Assembly: GCA_028281765.1 (NCBI GenBank)
Contig: JANQJF010000058.1
Coordinates: 104,808 to 168,807, forward strand
Length of the DNA: 64,000 nucleotides
Origin: Planctomycetota bacterium
GTDB lineage: Bacteria; Planctomycetota; UBA1135; UBA2386
Direction: 5' to 3'
Position numbers and translations under genes: made by a program. The notes beneath the pieces are model-generated. The model had not been told where the DNA came from. It did no database searches and saw only the letters and a list, made by a program, of their open reading frames with translations. This document shows, piece after piece, positions 8,918 to 18,814 of this stretch; within the stretch, counting starts at the first letter, position 1, and the number at the start of each line of letters is the position of its first letter.

Positions 8918-10033
8918 ATGACACGCTCGACTCGACACCCCGAGGCCCGCAATCAGGCCGGCTTCACCCTGATCGAAGTTCTGCTCGCGGTGGGCATCAC
9001 CGCGGTGGTCATGTTCAAGGTCGGCGCCGCGTTCTTGGTGACGCTGCAGGCTCGTACCGAGATCCAGGCCCTGACCGAGTCGACCGCCGATGGCGAGCGC
9101 GTGCTGACGTTGATCGAACGCGATCTCCGCGCGCTGTGGCACCACAACATCAAGGACAACCGAGTCCTGATCGGCCGCGACCAGAACATCGGTGGTTTCG
9201 ATGCGGACCGCATCGACTTCCTCTGCTCGACCAACTCGGTCAGCGGGGCGCTCGACACGACGGACCAAGTCTCCTACCCGTCGATCTGCGAAGTCGGCTA
9301 CTGGCTGAAGCCGAACCCCGAGATCCCCGGCCTGATCGAACTCTACCGCCGCGAGGACCCGCTGATCGACAACGACCTGCAGAGCCAGGGGCGCTTCCAG
9401 CTCGTCTGCGGACGGATCAAGGACTTCAACATCACCTACTTCGAGACACTCGGCCACCAGGCCGAGGAGCTCCACGAGTGGGACTCGTCGCAAGAGAACC
9501 GCCTGCCGCGGCGGATCAAGATCGAGTTCCAGGTGCACCGCAAGCTCGCGAACCGCAACCGCGTGTCCGGTGCCGAGGTCGAGGACTTCGGCAAGATCAT
9601 CAAGCGCTACGAGCGTCACATCGTGTTCGACCGTCGCTACACGGACATCCTGACCGCGGGCGTCGCCATGGTGCCCGTGGCACCTCCCCCGCCCGAAGCC
9701 GAAGCGCTCGGCGGCGGCGGCCCGCAGGGTGACGGGGACGGCGGTGCTGGCCCCGCGGACGGGGCGACGACGAACGGCGCAGCCGGCGCCGGCGGCGGCT
9801 TCATCGCCGGCGGTGCGCGCACGGAGACTTCGCTCGGCGGCGGCCAAGGCACGCGTGGCCCGGGTGGCCGCGGCGGCCAGTCGAGCAACCCCGGCGCCAA
9901 CCCGATCGGCGGCGGCAACCCGCCGCCGAACATTCCGCCGTCCAATGACAACGGCGTGCCGATCGACCTCGGGGACCTGCTGCGCGGCGGTGGCCTGCGC
10001 GGCAACGGCGGCGGGATCTTCGGCGGCAACTAG
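8918..10033 (+). CDS. GspJ-like pseudopilin with Gly/Pro-rich C-terminal tail
   Basis: AGFTLIEVLLAVGITAVVM prepilin motif; starts directly after the gspI stop; roughly 120-residue G/P/N-rich tail. Confidence 0.72.
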   Translation: MTRSTRHPEARNQAGFTLIEVLLAVGITAVVMFKVGAAFLVTLQARTEIQALTESTADGERVLTLIERDLRALWHHNIKDNRVLIGRDQNIGGFDADRIDFLCSTNSVSGALDTTDQVSYPSICEVGYWLKPNPEIPGLIELYRREDPLIDNDLQSQGRFQLVCGRIKDFNITYFETLGHQAEELHEWDSSQENRLPRRIKIEFQVHRKLANRNRVSGAEVEDFGKIIKRYERHIVFDRRYTDILTAGVAMVPVAPPPPEAEALGGGGPQGDGDGGAGPADGATTNGAAGAGGGFIAGGARTETSLGGGQGTRGPGGRGGQSSNPGANPIGGGNPPPNIPPSNDNGVPIDLGDLLRGGGLRGNGGGIFGGN

Positions 10034-10096
10034 TGCTCCGCGTCCGAACTCGGGGAACGGTTGACGCTCTGAACGCCGCCCCCCTACCGTCGCGGC

Positions 10097-10801
10097 ATGA
10101 ACCTGCGGCCCCGGCAGAAGATCGGCACGATCCCTTGGGAACCGACCTCGTTCGGTGAGAGCGTCCTCGGCACTCCGCTCCACGTCTGGCGTCCGGCCGA
10201 GGAGTGCCGCGTGCTCGTCTTCGCCGCGATCCACGGCGAGGAGCCGGAGTCGACGATCGTCCTGTCGCGCGCGCTGCGCCACCTGACCGAACCGTCGCCG
10301 CACTGTGCGGTCGTGCTCGCGCTGAACCCGGACGGCGTCTCCCGCGGCACGCGCGGCAACGCGAACGGCGTCGATCTCAACCGCAACTTCCCGACGCGCA
10401 CATGGGCCCCGGACCCAGTGTGCCACCGCGCGACGATGAACGATCCTCGTGACGTCGAACTGAGCCCGGGTGAAGCGGCCGGCTCCGAGCCCGAGACACG
10501 CGCTCTGATGGCTCTCGTCGATGAACTGAGCCCCGAGTCCGTAGTCGCGATCCATGCGCCACTGGCCTGCCTCGAGGACCCGAAGAGTCACCCGCTAGCA
10601 CACTGGTTCGCCAAGCGCGTGAACCTCCCCGTCGTCGACGACGTGGGCTACCCGACGCCCGGTTCGTTCGGCACCTGGTGCGCGGAACGCGACCTACACG
10701 TCATCACCTACGAACTCGAGGACGCGTCGGTCGAGACGTTGATCGGCGTGCATACCCCGGCTTTCGTCGAGCTGCTCTCTGGCGGCTTCCACGCCGAGTA
10801 A
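10097..10801 (+). CDS. M14-family carboxypeptidase, MpaA-like (murein peptide amidase)
   Basis: AAIHGEEPES zinc motif, ALNPDGVSRGTRGNANGVDLNRNFPT signature. Confidence 0.82.
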   Translation: MNLRPRQKIGTIPWEPTSFGESVLGTPLHVWRPAEECRVLVFAAIHGEEPESTIVLSRALRHLTEPSPHCAVVLALNPDGVSRGTRGNANGVDLNRNFPTRTWAPDPVCHRATMNDPRDVELSPGEAAGSEPETRALMALVDELSPESVVAIHAPLACLEDPKSHPLAHWFAKRVNLPVVDDVGYPTPGSFGTWCAERDLHVITYELEDASVETLIGVHTPAFVELLSGGFHAE

Positions 10802-10805
10802 CACC

Positions 10806-12035
10806 ATGGCGCTCACCGTCATCTGGATCGCATTCTTCGGCATCGCGTTCGTCGTCGCACTCGTCCGACTGATCGTCACCGGTGAGGACGCGTTCACGCC
10901 AATCGTGAAGAGCACGTTCGACATGGCGGAAGCCAGCGTGAGCATCGCACTCACCCTCATCGGGGTGCTGACGCTGTGGCTCGGACTGATGAAAGTCGGC
11001 GAGAAAGGCGGCGCGGTCAACGTTCTCGCGAGGCTCGTTCGCCCGTTCTTCCACCGACTGTTCCCGGAGGTGCCGAAAGACCACCCGGTGCACGGCTCCA
11101 TGGTGATGAACTTCGCGGCGAACATGCTTGGCCTCGACAACGCAGCCACGCCGATGGGGCTGAAGGCGATGGGCCAGCTCCAAGAGCTCAATCCGGACGG
11201 CGAGCGCGCCTCGAATGCCCAGATCATGTTCCTGGTGCTCAACACCTCCGGCCTGACCCTGATCCCGATCACCGTGATGGCCTACCGCGCCGAGCAGGGC
11301 GCTGTGAACCCGACCGATGTGTTCCTACCGATCCTCCTGACGACCTTCTTCTCGACTCTCGCCGGGCTCATCGCGGTCGCCGTGGTCCAGCGAATCCGCT
11401 TGTTCGACAAAGTCGTCATCGCCTACCTCGGCGCCCTGTCTGCTGTGGCAGGGGCGATGATTTGGGGATTCGCAAGCCTACCGAAGGAACAACTCGCGAC
11501 AGTATCCGGACTCGTCGCGAACATGCTCCTGTTCACGGTCATCGTCGGCTTCATCGCGCTGGCGGCCTTTCGCCGCGTCAACGTGTACGAGGCCTTCATC
11601 GAAGGCGCAAAGGAGGGCTTCTCGGTCTCGGTGAGGATCATTCCGTATCTCGTCGCGATCCTCGTCGCAATCGGGGTCTTCCGCGCGTCCGGCGCCATGG
11701 ACTTCCTGATCGATGGCATGCGCTGGATGTTCGGCCGCTTCGGCAGTGACACTCGATTCGTCGACGGCCTGCCGACCGCGATGATGAAGCCACTCAGCGG
11801 CAGTGGTGCACGGGCCATGATGATCGAAACGATGCAAACACACGGCGCCGACTCGTTCGCTGGACGCATCGCATCGACGTTCCAAGGTGCGACCGACACA
11901 ACGTTCTACGTGATCGCGCTCTACTTCGGCTCGGTCGGCGTGCGCAAGACACGCCACGCCGTAGCCTGCGGCCTGATCGCGGATACCGCCTCGGTCATCG
12001 CCGGCATCTTCATCGCATACCTGTTCTTCGGGTAG
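10806..12035 (+). CDS. SpmA-SpmB fusion-type nucleoside-recognition (gate) domain membrane protein
   Basis: SpmA-like half MVMNFAANMLGLDNAATPMGLKAM and SpmB-like half SVRIIPYLVAILVAIGVFRASGAMDFL...GLPTAMMKPLSGSGARAMMIE. Confidence 0.85.
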   Translation: MALTVIWIAFFGIAFVVALVRLIVTGEDAFTPIVKSTFDMAEASVSIALTLIGVLTLWLGLMKVGEKGGAVNVLARLVRPFFHRLFPEVPKDHPVHGSMVMNFAANMLGLDNAATPMGLKAMGQLQELNPDGERASNAQIMFLVLNTSGLTLIPITVMAYRAEQGAVNPTDVFLPILLTTFFSTLAGLIAVAVVQRIRLFDKVVIAYLGALSAVAGAMIWGFASLPKEQLATVSGLVANMLLFTVIVGFIALAAFRRVNVYEAFIEGAKEGFSVSVRIIPYLVAILVAIGVFRASGAMDFLIDGMRWMFGRFGSDTRFVDGLPTAMMKPLSGSGARAMMIETMQTHGADSFAGRIASTFQGATDTTFYVIALYFGSVGVRKTRHAVACGLIADTASVIAGIFIAYLFFG

Positions 12036-12036
12036 A

Positions 12037-12181
12037 CACGGGCACGGGCGCGGGGCCTAAGACGGAGGACGAACGATGACCGTCCTCAGACGATTTCGGC
12101 CCGCGGAGGGGCTCCGCAGGCCGATAGCGTTCGAACGCGTCGCGGCTCGGCACCCCGTCTTGGGCTCCGCGCCCGCGCCCG
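12037..12181. repeat. Structured intergenic inverted-repeat element (27-bp outer stem enclosing three hairpins)
   Basis: 12039-12065 pairs with 12155-12181; inner stems 12065-12071/12081-12087, 12096-12107/12113-12124, and palindrome GCGTTCGAACGC 12127-12138. Confidence 0.7.
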
Positions 12182-12182
12182 C

Positions 12183-13460
12183 CTACCCCAACACCTCGCG
12201 CCCGCCCAGGTACGGCACCAGCGCCTCCGGCACCCGCACCGTTCCATCCGCCTGCTGGTGCACCTCCAGCAACGGAATCAGGATCCGCGGGCTCGCGATC
12301 ACGGTGTTGTTCAGCGTGTGGCAGTGCGCGGCCTTCTTGGTGTCCGCGCGGCGGTAGCGCAGGTTCAGGCGACGCGCCTGGTAGTCGTAGAACCGCGACG
12401 CCGAGTGGGTCTCGCCGTACGCCTCCCGCGACGGCATCCAGCACTCGATGTCGTACTTGAACGCCTGCGGCACGCCGAGGTCACCGCCGCACACGTTGAC
12501 GATGCGGTACGGCAGCTCGAGGGCCTGCAGCACTTCCTCCGAATTCCGCACGATCGCCTCGTGGTGTTCGCGGCTCTTCTCGTGGTCCGCGACGTCGACG
12601 ATGACCTGCTCGACCTTCTGGAACTGGTGCACGCGATACAGCCCGCGCGTGTCCTTGCCGTACGTCCCCGCCTCGCGACGGAAGCACATCGACCGCGCGA
12701 CGTAGAGCTTCGGGAGTTCGTCTTCTTTGAGGATCTCGCCGGCGTGGATCGACGTCACCGGCACCTCCGCGGTGCCGATCAGGTTGAGCTCGTCCTTCTC
12801 GCAGCGGTAGGTCTGCTCTTCGCCACCGGGGAAGAAGCCCGTGCCGGTCATGATCTTGTCGCGCACGAGCAGCGGCGGCTCGACCTGCACGAAGCCCTTG
12901 CCGACCATGTGGTCGAGCGACAGCTTGAGCACGGCGTCGTGCAGCGCGGCGAGGTCGCCAAACAGCATGTAGTTTCGACTGCCGGCCATGTCGGCCGCGC
13001 GCTCGAAGTCGATCCAGCCCTTCGCCTCGGCGATCTCGTAGTGCGGCTTCGCCTCGAAGTCGAACGCGGGCTTCTCGCCCCAGGTGCGCACCTCGACGTT
13101 GAGCGTGTCGTCCTTGCCGTCCGGCACGCCGTCGTCCGGCACGTTGGGGATCAGCAAGAGCTCCGCGCGCATCCGCTCCTTGAGCGACTTCTCCTTCTCC
13201 TCGAGCTCGTGCAGCTCGGCCTTCAGCCCCTTCTGCGCCTCCAGGTGCTTCTCACGCTCCTCAGGCGAGAGTTTGCCGATCTGCTTCGCGGCCTGCTTCT
13301 GCTCGGACCGCTTGCCGTCGATGACCGGAATCAGCTCGCGGAGCTCGCTGTCGACGGCGAGCAGGCGATCGACCGCCTCGGCGCGGTCGGGGAAGTGCTT
13401 CTTGTGCGCACCGGCACGGACGAGATCCGGGTTCTCCCGGACCACCTTGATGTCGAGCAC
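12183..13460 (-). CDS. serS: Seryl-tRNA synthetase
   Basis: MLDIKVVRENPDLVRAG N-terminus; GTAEVPVTSIHAGEIL, RSMCFRREAGTYGKDTRGLYRVHQFQKVE class II motifs. Confidence 0.97.
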   Translation of the reverse strand: MLDIKVVRENPDLVRAGAHKKHFPDRAEAVDRLLAVDSELRELIPVIDGKRSEQKQAAKQIGKLSPEEREKHLEAQKGLKAELHELEEKEKSLKERMRAELLLIPNVPDDGVPDGKDDTLNVEVRTWGEKPAFDFEAKPHYEIAEAKGWIDFERAADMAGSRNYMLFGDLAALHDAVLKLSLDHMVGKGFVQVEPPLLVRDKIMTGTGFFPGGEEQTYRCEKDELNLIGTAEVPVTSIHAGEILKEDELPKLYVARSMCFRREAGTYGKDTRGLYRVHQFQKVEQVIVDVADHEKSREHHEAIVRNSEEVLQALELPYRIVNVCGGDLGVPQAFKYDIECWMPSREAYGETHSASRFYDYQARRLNLRYRRADTKKAAHCHTLNNTVIASPRILIPLLEVHQQADGTVRVPEALVPYLGGREVLG

Positions 13461-13489
13461 GGACGAGGCTCCTGCGGGGAAGGGGTTCG

Positions 13490-15622
13490 CTACTTGAACA
13501 CCGGCAGGAGCTTACCGAACAGCTTGTTCTTGTCGCCCTTGAGTCCGATCTTCGTGCCGTCCGGCACGAACTCTTCGAAGACGAACGAGCCGTTCGCCAC
13601 GCCCTTCACGACCGGCCAGTAGGCCACCTCGAACCCGATGGCCTGCCCCTTCGAGAGGTCCGACGCCATCTGGGCATCCTTGAGCGCGATGAACGCACCG
13701 ATCGCCTTGGCGCCCTTTCCGGTGTCGTCCTTGGCAGCGAGGATCTCCGACGCCGGCGGGGCGCCGTTGACGTTGCGGTAGATCTCGCCAGCCGTGCCGA
13801 TCACCTTGATCGTCAGGGCGTTGATCTTGAGATCCCGGCCCTCACCCTCACGGTTGTACTCGAGCTTGAACGGCGCACCGAAGGCCAGCTCGGTGGTCTC
13901 GCCCGGCTTCACCGTGAACGGCTCCGTAGAGCCGGCGAACAGGTCGGCGGAGGACATCCGCGCCTTCTTGCCGTTGACGATGCGCCCGAAGAGCACCTCG
14001 TACTCGGCAGCCGGGAGCTCGGTGACGCCCTTCGAGATGTCGAAGCGCGCCTGCCCGAACCAACCTCGGCCCTGGACGACGAGCGCCTCGAGCTTCGTGC
14101 CCTTGCCGGCGCTCCACTTGACCTTCACGTTGCCGGTCTTGAAGTAGTCGGGGTTGGTCGCGCGGAGGCCGAACTTCTTGCCGTCCTCGCTGCGCCGCAT
14201 GTGGAACCAGCTGCCGTTGACCTTGACCCAGTTCGAGAACGGCACGGCTTTCGCCTTCTTGCCGATCTGCATGCTGTCGATCGCCGAGACCTTCGTCTCC
14301 TCGTCGAAGTCGTCGGTCAGGGTCCGCTGCGTCATGCCGAAGTCTTCTTCGTAGTCTTCGGTGAAGATCGCACCGTCCGAGTTGTCGTCGAACAGCGTCA
14401 CCGGCGTGCCGTCGACGTCCGCCACCCAGCTCGACGCGCTCTTGTAGTAGACGATCGCGCGCTTCGCCGTCGGCGCGTAGTTCTGGCTCATGCCCTGGAA
14501 CGGCTCCGATGCACCGCCGGTGTAGAACCACATCGCGTAGGGATCCTCCTTGGCCTTCGGATCCCCGAGGTAGATGAGGCTCGGCTTCTTGATCTTGTTC
14601 GGAGCCGCGACCGGCTGGAACGGGTTCTTCTTCAGGTTCGACTCGGCGCCGTCGAACGTCACGCCGTACTTGTTGTTGCCGGGACGCACCAAGAACATCT
14701 CCTTGCTGCGGAACCACGACATCTTGATCGGGCCCTTGCCGGTGATCGTTACCGAAGGCCAACGCATCGGGGACGGCCCGCCCATCAAGCTGAAGTCGAC
14801 CTTGCTCTCGAACTTCGACATCGGCTTGAACGTGAACGGATAGAACTTCTCGGTCTTGTCCGCGTCGACGACGAGGAAGCTGTCGATGCCCGTGATGTTC
14901 TCGTCGTAGCCTTCGGCAGCCCGCTTGGCCTGCTTCTTCTCGTCCTCCTCGATCTTGCGCTTCTCCTCCTTCGCCCAGTTGACGTTCGTGAGGTAGAGCT
15001 GGTCCTTGTTGTAGTTCCAGCGATCCCGATGCTCCTGGTAGCGATCGATCGCGTACACCGCCTCCTTGCGATCCTGCAGGGTGCGGCTCGGCATGATGTT
15101 GTAGACCTGCGCGACGACACCCCAGGTCTCCGCCGCCTGCGTCCGCTCCCCGATGTATTCGAACTGCTCCGCGAGCTTCAGCAGCGACTCGACGAGCTTC
15201 TCGTAGTTCGCGCGCTCGTTCGGCTTGTCCGTGTAGAGCTGGAAGTAGTGGTTTTTGCCCTTCTGCAGCGCCCCATAGCAGTTGTCGAACGTGCGGATCT
15301 GTGCGATGTCCTGCGAGCGCAACCACCGCTCGATCTGCTCGAGCGTGTCCGTGCGGAACACGCGCTGCCACGACGCGGTCAGCCGGCCGTACTCCGCCTG
15401 GGACTGCTCGTGCGTCTCGTCGCGGATCAGCATCCGGACCTGCGCCCGGAAGTGCAGGAGCGCGTGGTAGTGGTATTCCTTGAGGATCTTGTCGTAGCCC
15501 TTCTCGTCCTTGAAGCGGACCTTCTCGGAGAGCTCGTGGGTGAACTTGTCGAAGTTCCAGGCCTGGGCGGACAGGGACGCTGCGAAGAGCAGCACGGCGG
15601 GGATCAGCCGAAACATTGTCAT
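13490..15622 (-). CDS. Large secreted protein of unknown function
   Basis: Signal peptide FRLIPAVLLFAASLSAQA; uninterrupted 710 aa ORF. Confidence 0.7.
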   Translation of the reverse strand: MTMFRLIPAVLLFAASLSAQAWNFDKFTHELSEKVRFKDEKGYDKILKEYHYHALLHFRAQVRMLIRDETHEQSQAEYGRLTASWQRVFRTDTLEQIERWLRSQDIAQIRTFDNCYGALQKGKNHYFQLYTDKPNERANYEKLVESLLKLAEQFEYIGERTQAAETWGVVAQVYNIMPSRTLQDRKEAVYAIDRYQEHRDRWNYNKDQLYLTNVNWAKEEKRKIEEDEKKQAKRAAEGYDENITGIDSFLVVDADKTEKFYPFTFKPMSKFESKVDFSLMGGPSPMRWPSVTITGKGPIKMSWFRSKEMFLVRPGNNKYGVTFDGAESNLKKNPFQPVAAPNKIKKPSLIYLGDPKAKEDPYAMWFYTGGASEPFQGMSQNYAPTAKRAIVYYKSASSWVADVDGTPVTLFDDNSDGAIFTEDYEEDFGMTQRTLTDDFDEETKVSAIDSMQIGKKAKAVPFSNWVKVNGSWFHMRRSEDGKKFGLRATNPDYFKTGNVKVKWSAGKGTKLEALVVQGRGWFGQARFDISKGVTELPAAEYEVLFGRIVNGKKARMSSADLFAGSTEPFTVKPGETTELAFGAPFKLEYNREGEGRDLKINALTIKVIGTAGEIYRNVNGAPPASEILAAKDDTGKGAKAIGAFIALKDAQMASDLSKGQAIGFEVAYWPVVKGVANGSFVFEEFVPDGTKIGLKGDKNKLFGKLLPVFK

Positions 15623-15687
15623 CGGGAGGGTCTGAGACGTCCGATGTTACCAGGGGTTCGGAGCCGGCGCGCCTGTCCGAGCCAGGA

Positions 15688-17056
15688 TCAGTTCGGATCG
15701 TCGATCAGGGGGCGCAGGCTCAGCCAGGCCTCGTAGGCCGCCTGAAACGGTGACGTGGCCAGATCGTCGGACATCATCGGCAAGATCTCGCGGATCCCCC
15801 ACACGCGCGTCTCGAACGGGTCCTGGGACACGTGCGTGATCCAGTGGTCGTATTCGATCCCGTCGACGGTCTCGACCCAGCCCGGACACGCGGGATTCTG
15901 GCGACGGATCAGTTTGAACTCCGCGTCGCGCACCGCCCGCTCATGCTCCGCGATCGGGAACATGTCGGCCGGGTCACAGGAACCACGGAACCGCTCGGTC
16001 AGCACGGTAGTGCGGACCGCGATCGGTTCTCTCGCATTGTTCAGCATCGTGCGCGAGTCGACGGAGTAGGGATCATCGGAGAACGTCTCGTGATTCGGCC
16101 ACGTGGATTGCAGGCGCAGCCAACCGACGCTCTGGCCCGCGAGCTTCACGCACGTCGCGAAGACGTCGACGACGCTGAAGACGCCAGGGAAGAGGGGGTC
16201 CCGATCTTCCACGCCATCACCGGCGATCGCGAACGGTACGCGGACGCCACCTTCCCAGATCGAGCCCTTGGCCTTCGCGCGCGTTCCCGGTCCGGGCGCA
16301 ACGGGCGGGCCCTCGACGAACGGCGAATACGAAACGGGGCGCGGCGTGCCGTTGTCCCCCATGACGAAGATCACCGTATTCGAGTTCATGAGCTGCGCGA
16401 ATCGAGAGACACCGCGGCGAGGAACCGACCGATCTCCGTGTCCATCGCCTCGAGCATGCTCTCGTAGTACGGCCGTCGCTCGACGTTGTGCTCCAGACTC
16501 GGCTCTCCGAACGGGGGCACCCCCGCCTGAAAGGTGCCCGCTGGCACCGAAGACCCGTCGCAGGGTCCCACCTCGAACGTCCCGCCCGGCCCGGTGTAGG
16601 GATCGGTCGCCAGCAGCGAACTCGCCGCCGCGTGCCACGGTTTGTGTCCCGAATGAAACGAGAGCACACAGAACCAGGGAGTCGTCGCCTGAGTCACGAA
16701 CGTCGCCGCCGCCGTGACCGTCTTCGACGTCACGTACGGCTCGGGCGAAGACGAGGTGATGTCGGTGTCCGTAGCGGAGATCACGCCGGCCGTGTCTCGC
16801 GCGCCTTCGTACCACGTGTAGGCTCGGTAGTCGGTGACGTTGGCCTCCGTGATCGACCACGCGTCGAAGCCCGCGAGCCCGGGTTGGCGCCCGGGGTCGA
16901 TGCCGTTCGGCGGGTCTCCGGCGAACGTCGGCGGGTCGTGCAGGTGCCACTTGCCGAAGATCCCACAGCGATACGTGCCGTCGATCGTCTTCAGCGCTTC
17001 CGGCAGCGTGAGCTCGTTCTCGTCGAGAGCCTCGATAATCCCGCGTGCGGCGGGGC
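15688..17056 (-). pseudogene. Sulfatase remnant: N-terminally truncated and frameshifted
   Basis: TLPEALKTIDGTYRCGIFGKWHL and later MEAMDTEIGRFL in one frame; SNTVIFVMGDNGTPRP, GSIWEGGVRVPFAIAGDG in another frame; no CxPSR catalytic segment upstream. Confidence 0.75.
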
Positions 17057-17896
17057 TCAGCGCTTCATGCCCTTGCTCGTCCGCTCCAGGAAACGACGCT
17101 CTGCCGCCGTCAGGGAACTCATCCCCTCCCGGTGCACCTTCTCGAGCAATTGATCGAGCGTCGCCTGACGCTCTTGCGATGCCTTCGCCTCGCGATCGGC
17201 ACGCCAGCGCTGGAAGCGACCGCCGATCCCGCCGAAGAACGGCCGGTGATCCGCCGTCATGTACGACGACCGGAAGAACCGGAACGCGAGGAAGCCCCAC
17301 AGCGCGCCACCGAGGTGGGCGCCGTGCGCGACTCCGCCTGGAGGCAGGTGGCCCTGCACCATCAGGATCGTCTCGTAGACCCCGATGAACACCAGGATCC
17401 CGACCAGCCAGCCAAGCATGACCGGGATGATCCCGAAGAACCACACCTTCGACGACGGCGCCATGAACGCCGCGTAGACCATGATCCCGTAGACCGCGCC
17501 GCTCGCGCCGACCGTGCGGATGTCGGTCGTGCCGAACACGACGCTCAGCAGAATCTGCACGAGCGCGCCCACGACTCCGGACACGAGGTAGAGCTTGATC
17601 AGGCCGCGCTTGCCGACTTCGGATTCGACCATCCCGCCGAAGAAGTACAAGAACAGCATGTTGAACAGGATGTGGCGGATCGACAGGTAGCTGTGCAGGA
17701 ACTGGTACGTGACCAGCCGCACGGAGCCGAGGCCGAAGTACTCGAGGATCCCGCCGAGCCACACCCCGAACCAGTCGATCAGCGCCCCCGCCAGGAGGGC
17801 GTTCACGAGGAACACGCCGACGTTGATGAAGATCAACATCTTGACCGCCTGCGTCAGCGGCGGAAACGCGAATTGGCGCGCGGGCATTCCGGTCAT
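17057..17896 (-). CDS. Rhomboid family intramembrane serine protease
   Basis: GASGAVYGIMVY (GxSG) and HGAHLGGALWGFLAF; multi-pass; C-terminal LLEKVHREGMSSLTAAERRFLERTSK tail. Confidence 0.9.
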   Translation of the reverse strand: MTGMPARQFAFPPLTQAVKMLIFINVGVFLVNALLAGALIDWFGVWLGGILEYFGLGSVRLVTYQFLHSYLSIRHILFNMLFLYFFGGMVESEVGKRGLIKLYLVSGVVGALVQILLSVVFGTTDIRTVGASGAVYGIMVYAAFMAPSSKVWFFGIIPVMLGWLVGILVFIGVYETILMVQGHLPPGGVAHGAHLGGALWGFLAFRFFRSSYMTADHRPFFGGIGGRFQRWRADREAKASQERQATLDQLLEKVHREGMSSLTAAERRFLERTSKGMKR

Positions 17897-17968
17897 TAGT
17901 CTGATAGCGGGCGGAACTCCAGTCCCGCCCGTCTCATCGGCAGAATCGACGTCTACACCGGACCCAAA

Positions 17969-18814
17969 GTGCCCGCTCAAATCCTCGACGGCAAGGCTCT
18001 GGCGGCGAACATGCGCGAACGCCTGCGCGCGGTTCGCGACGGCCTCGGCGATCGCCCCATCCAGCTCCTCTCCCTCGAAGTCGGTGAGAACCCGGCCGCG
18101 AAGGTCTACATCCGTAACCAGAAGCGCGCCGCCGAGGCGTGCGGGATCGATCTCGTCGAGAAGATCCTCCCGGCGACGACGACCGAGGAGGAGCTCCTCG
18201 GCCTGATCCGGGAGTCCAACCAGGACGACACGATCACCGGCATCATCGTGCAGCGTCCCCTGCCGCTGGCGTTCGACGCGCGCCGCGTGCAGGCGACGAT
18301 CTCCCGCAAGAAGGACGTGGAGGGCATGAACCCATCGAACATGGGCGCGATCCTCTACAGCGAACCGCGCCTGACGCCGTGCACGGCGGTTGCCGCGGAG
18401 CGACTGATCATGCAGACCGGGATCGACCTGCGCGGCGCCGAGACGGTCGTCGTCGGCCACAGCGAGATCGTCGGCAAGCCAGTCGCCATCCTGCTCCTCC
18501 ACCACCTCTCGACCGTCACGGTGTGCCACGTCGGCACCCGCAACCTGCGCGAGCACACGCAACGCGCCGACATCCTCGTCGTCGCGGTCGGCAAGGCGAA
18601 CCTCGTGACCGGAGACATGATCAAGCCGGGTGCGGTGGTCATCGACATCGGGATCAACGCGAATCCGGACGGTGGCGGGGTCGTCGGCGACGTGCACTTC
18701 GAGTCTGCGAGCGAGGTGGCGGGGTACATCACGCCGGTGCCGGGCGGAGTCGGACCGGTGACGGTGGCGATGCTGATGCGGAATACGTTGCGGGCCGCGG
18801 GTTGGGAGGGATGA
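17969..18814 (+). CDS. folD: Bifunctional methylenetetrahydrofolate dehydrogenase/cyclohydrolase FolD
   Basis: VYIRNQKRAAEACGI, VQRPLP, HSEIVGKPVAILLLH, ITPVPGGVGPVTVAMLM. Confidence 0.96.
   Translation: MPAQILDGKALAANMRERLRAVRDGLGDRPIQLLSLEVGENPAAKVYIRNQKRAAEACGIDLVEKILPATTTEEELLGLIRESNQDDTITGIIVQRPLPLAFDARRVQATISRKKDVEGMNPSNMGAILYSEPRLTPCTAVAAERLIMQTGIDLRGAETVVVGHSEIVGKPVAILLLHHLSTVTVCHVGTRNLREHTQRADILVVAVGKANLVTGDMIKPGAVVIDIGINANPDGGGVVGDVHFESASEVAGYITPVPGGVGPVTVAMLMRNTLRAAGWEG

Noticed and set aside
8117-10591. 824-aa minus-strand ORF
   Set aside because: Antisense to the pseudopilin operon; no recognisable domains.
16380-16440. Programmed ribosomal frameshift in the sulfatase
   Set aside because: No convincing slippery heptamer, and the catalytic N-terminus is also missing, so decay is more likely.
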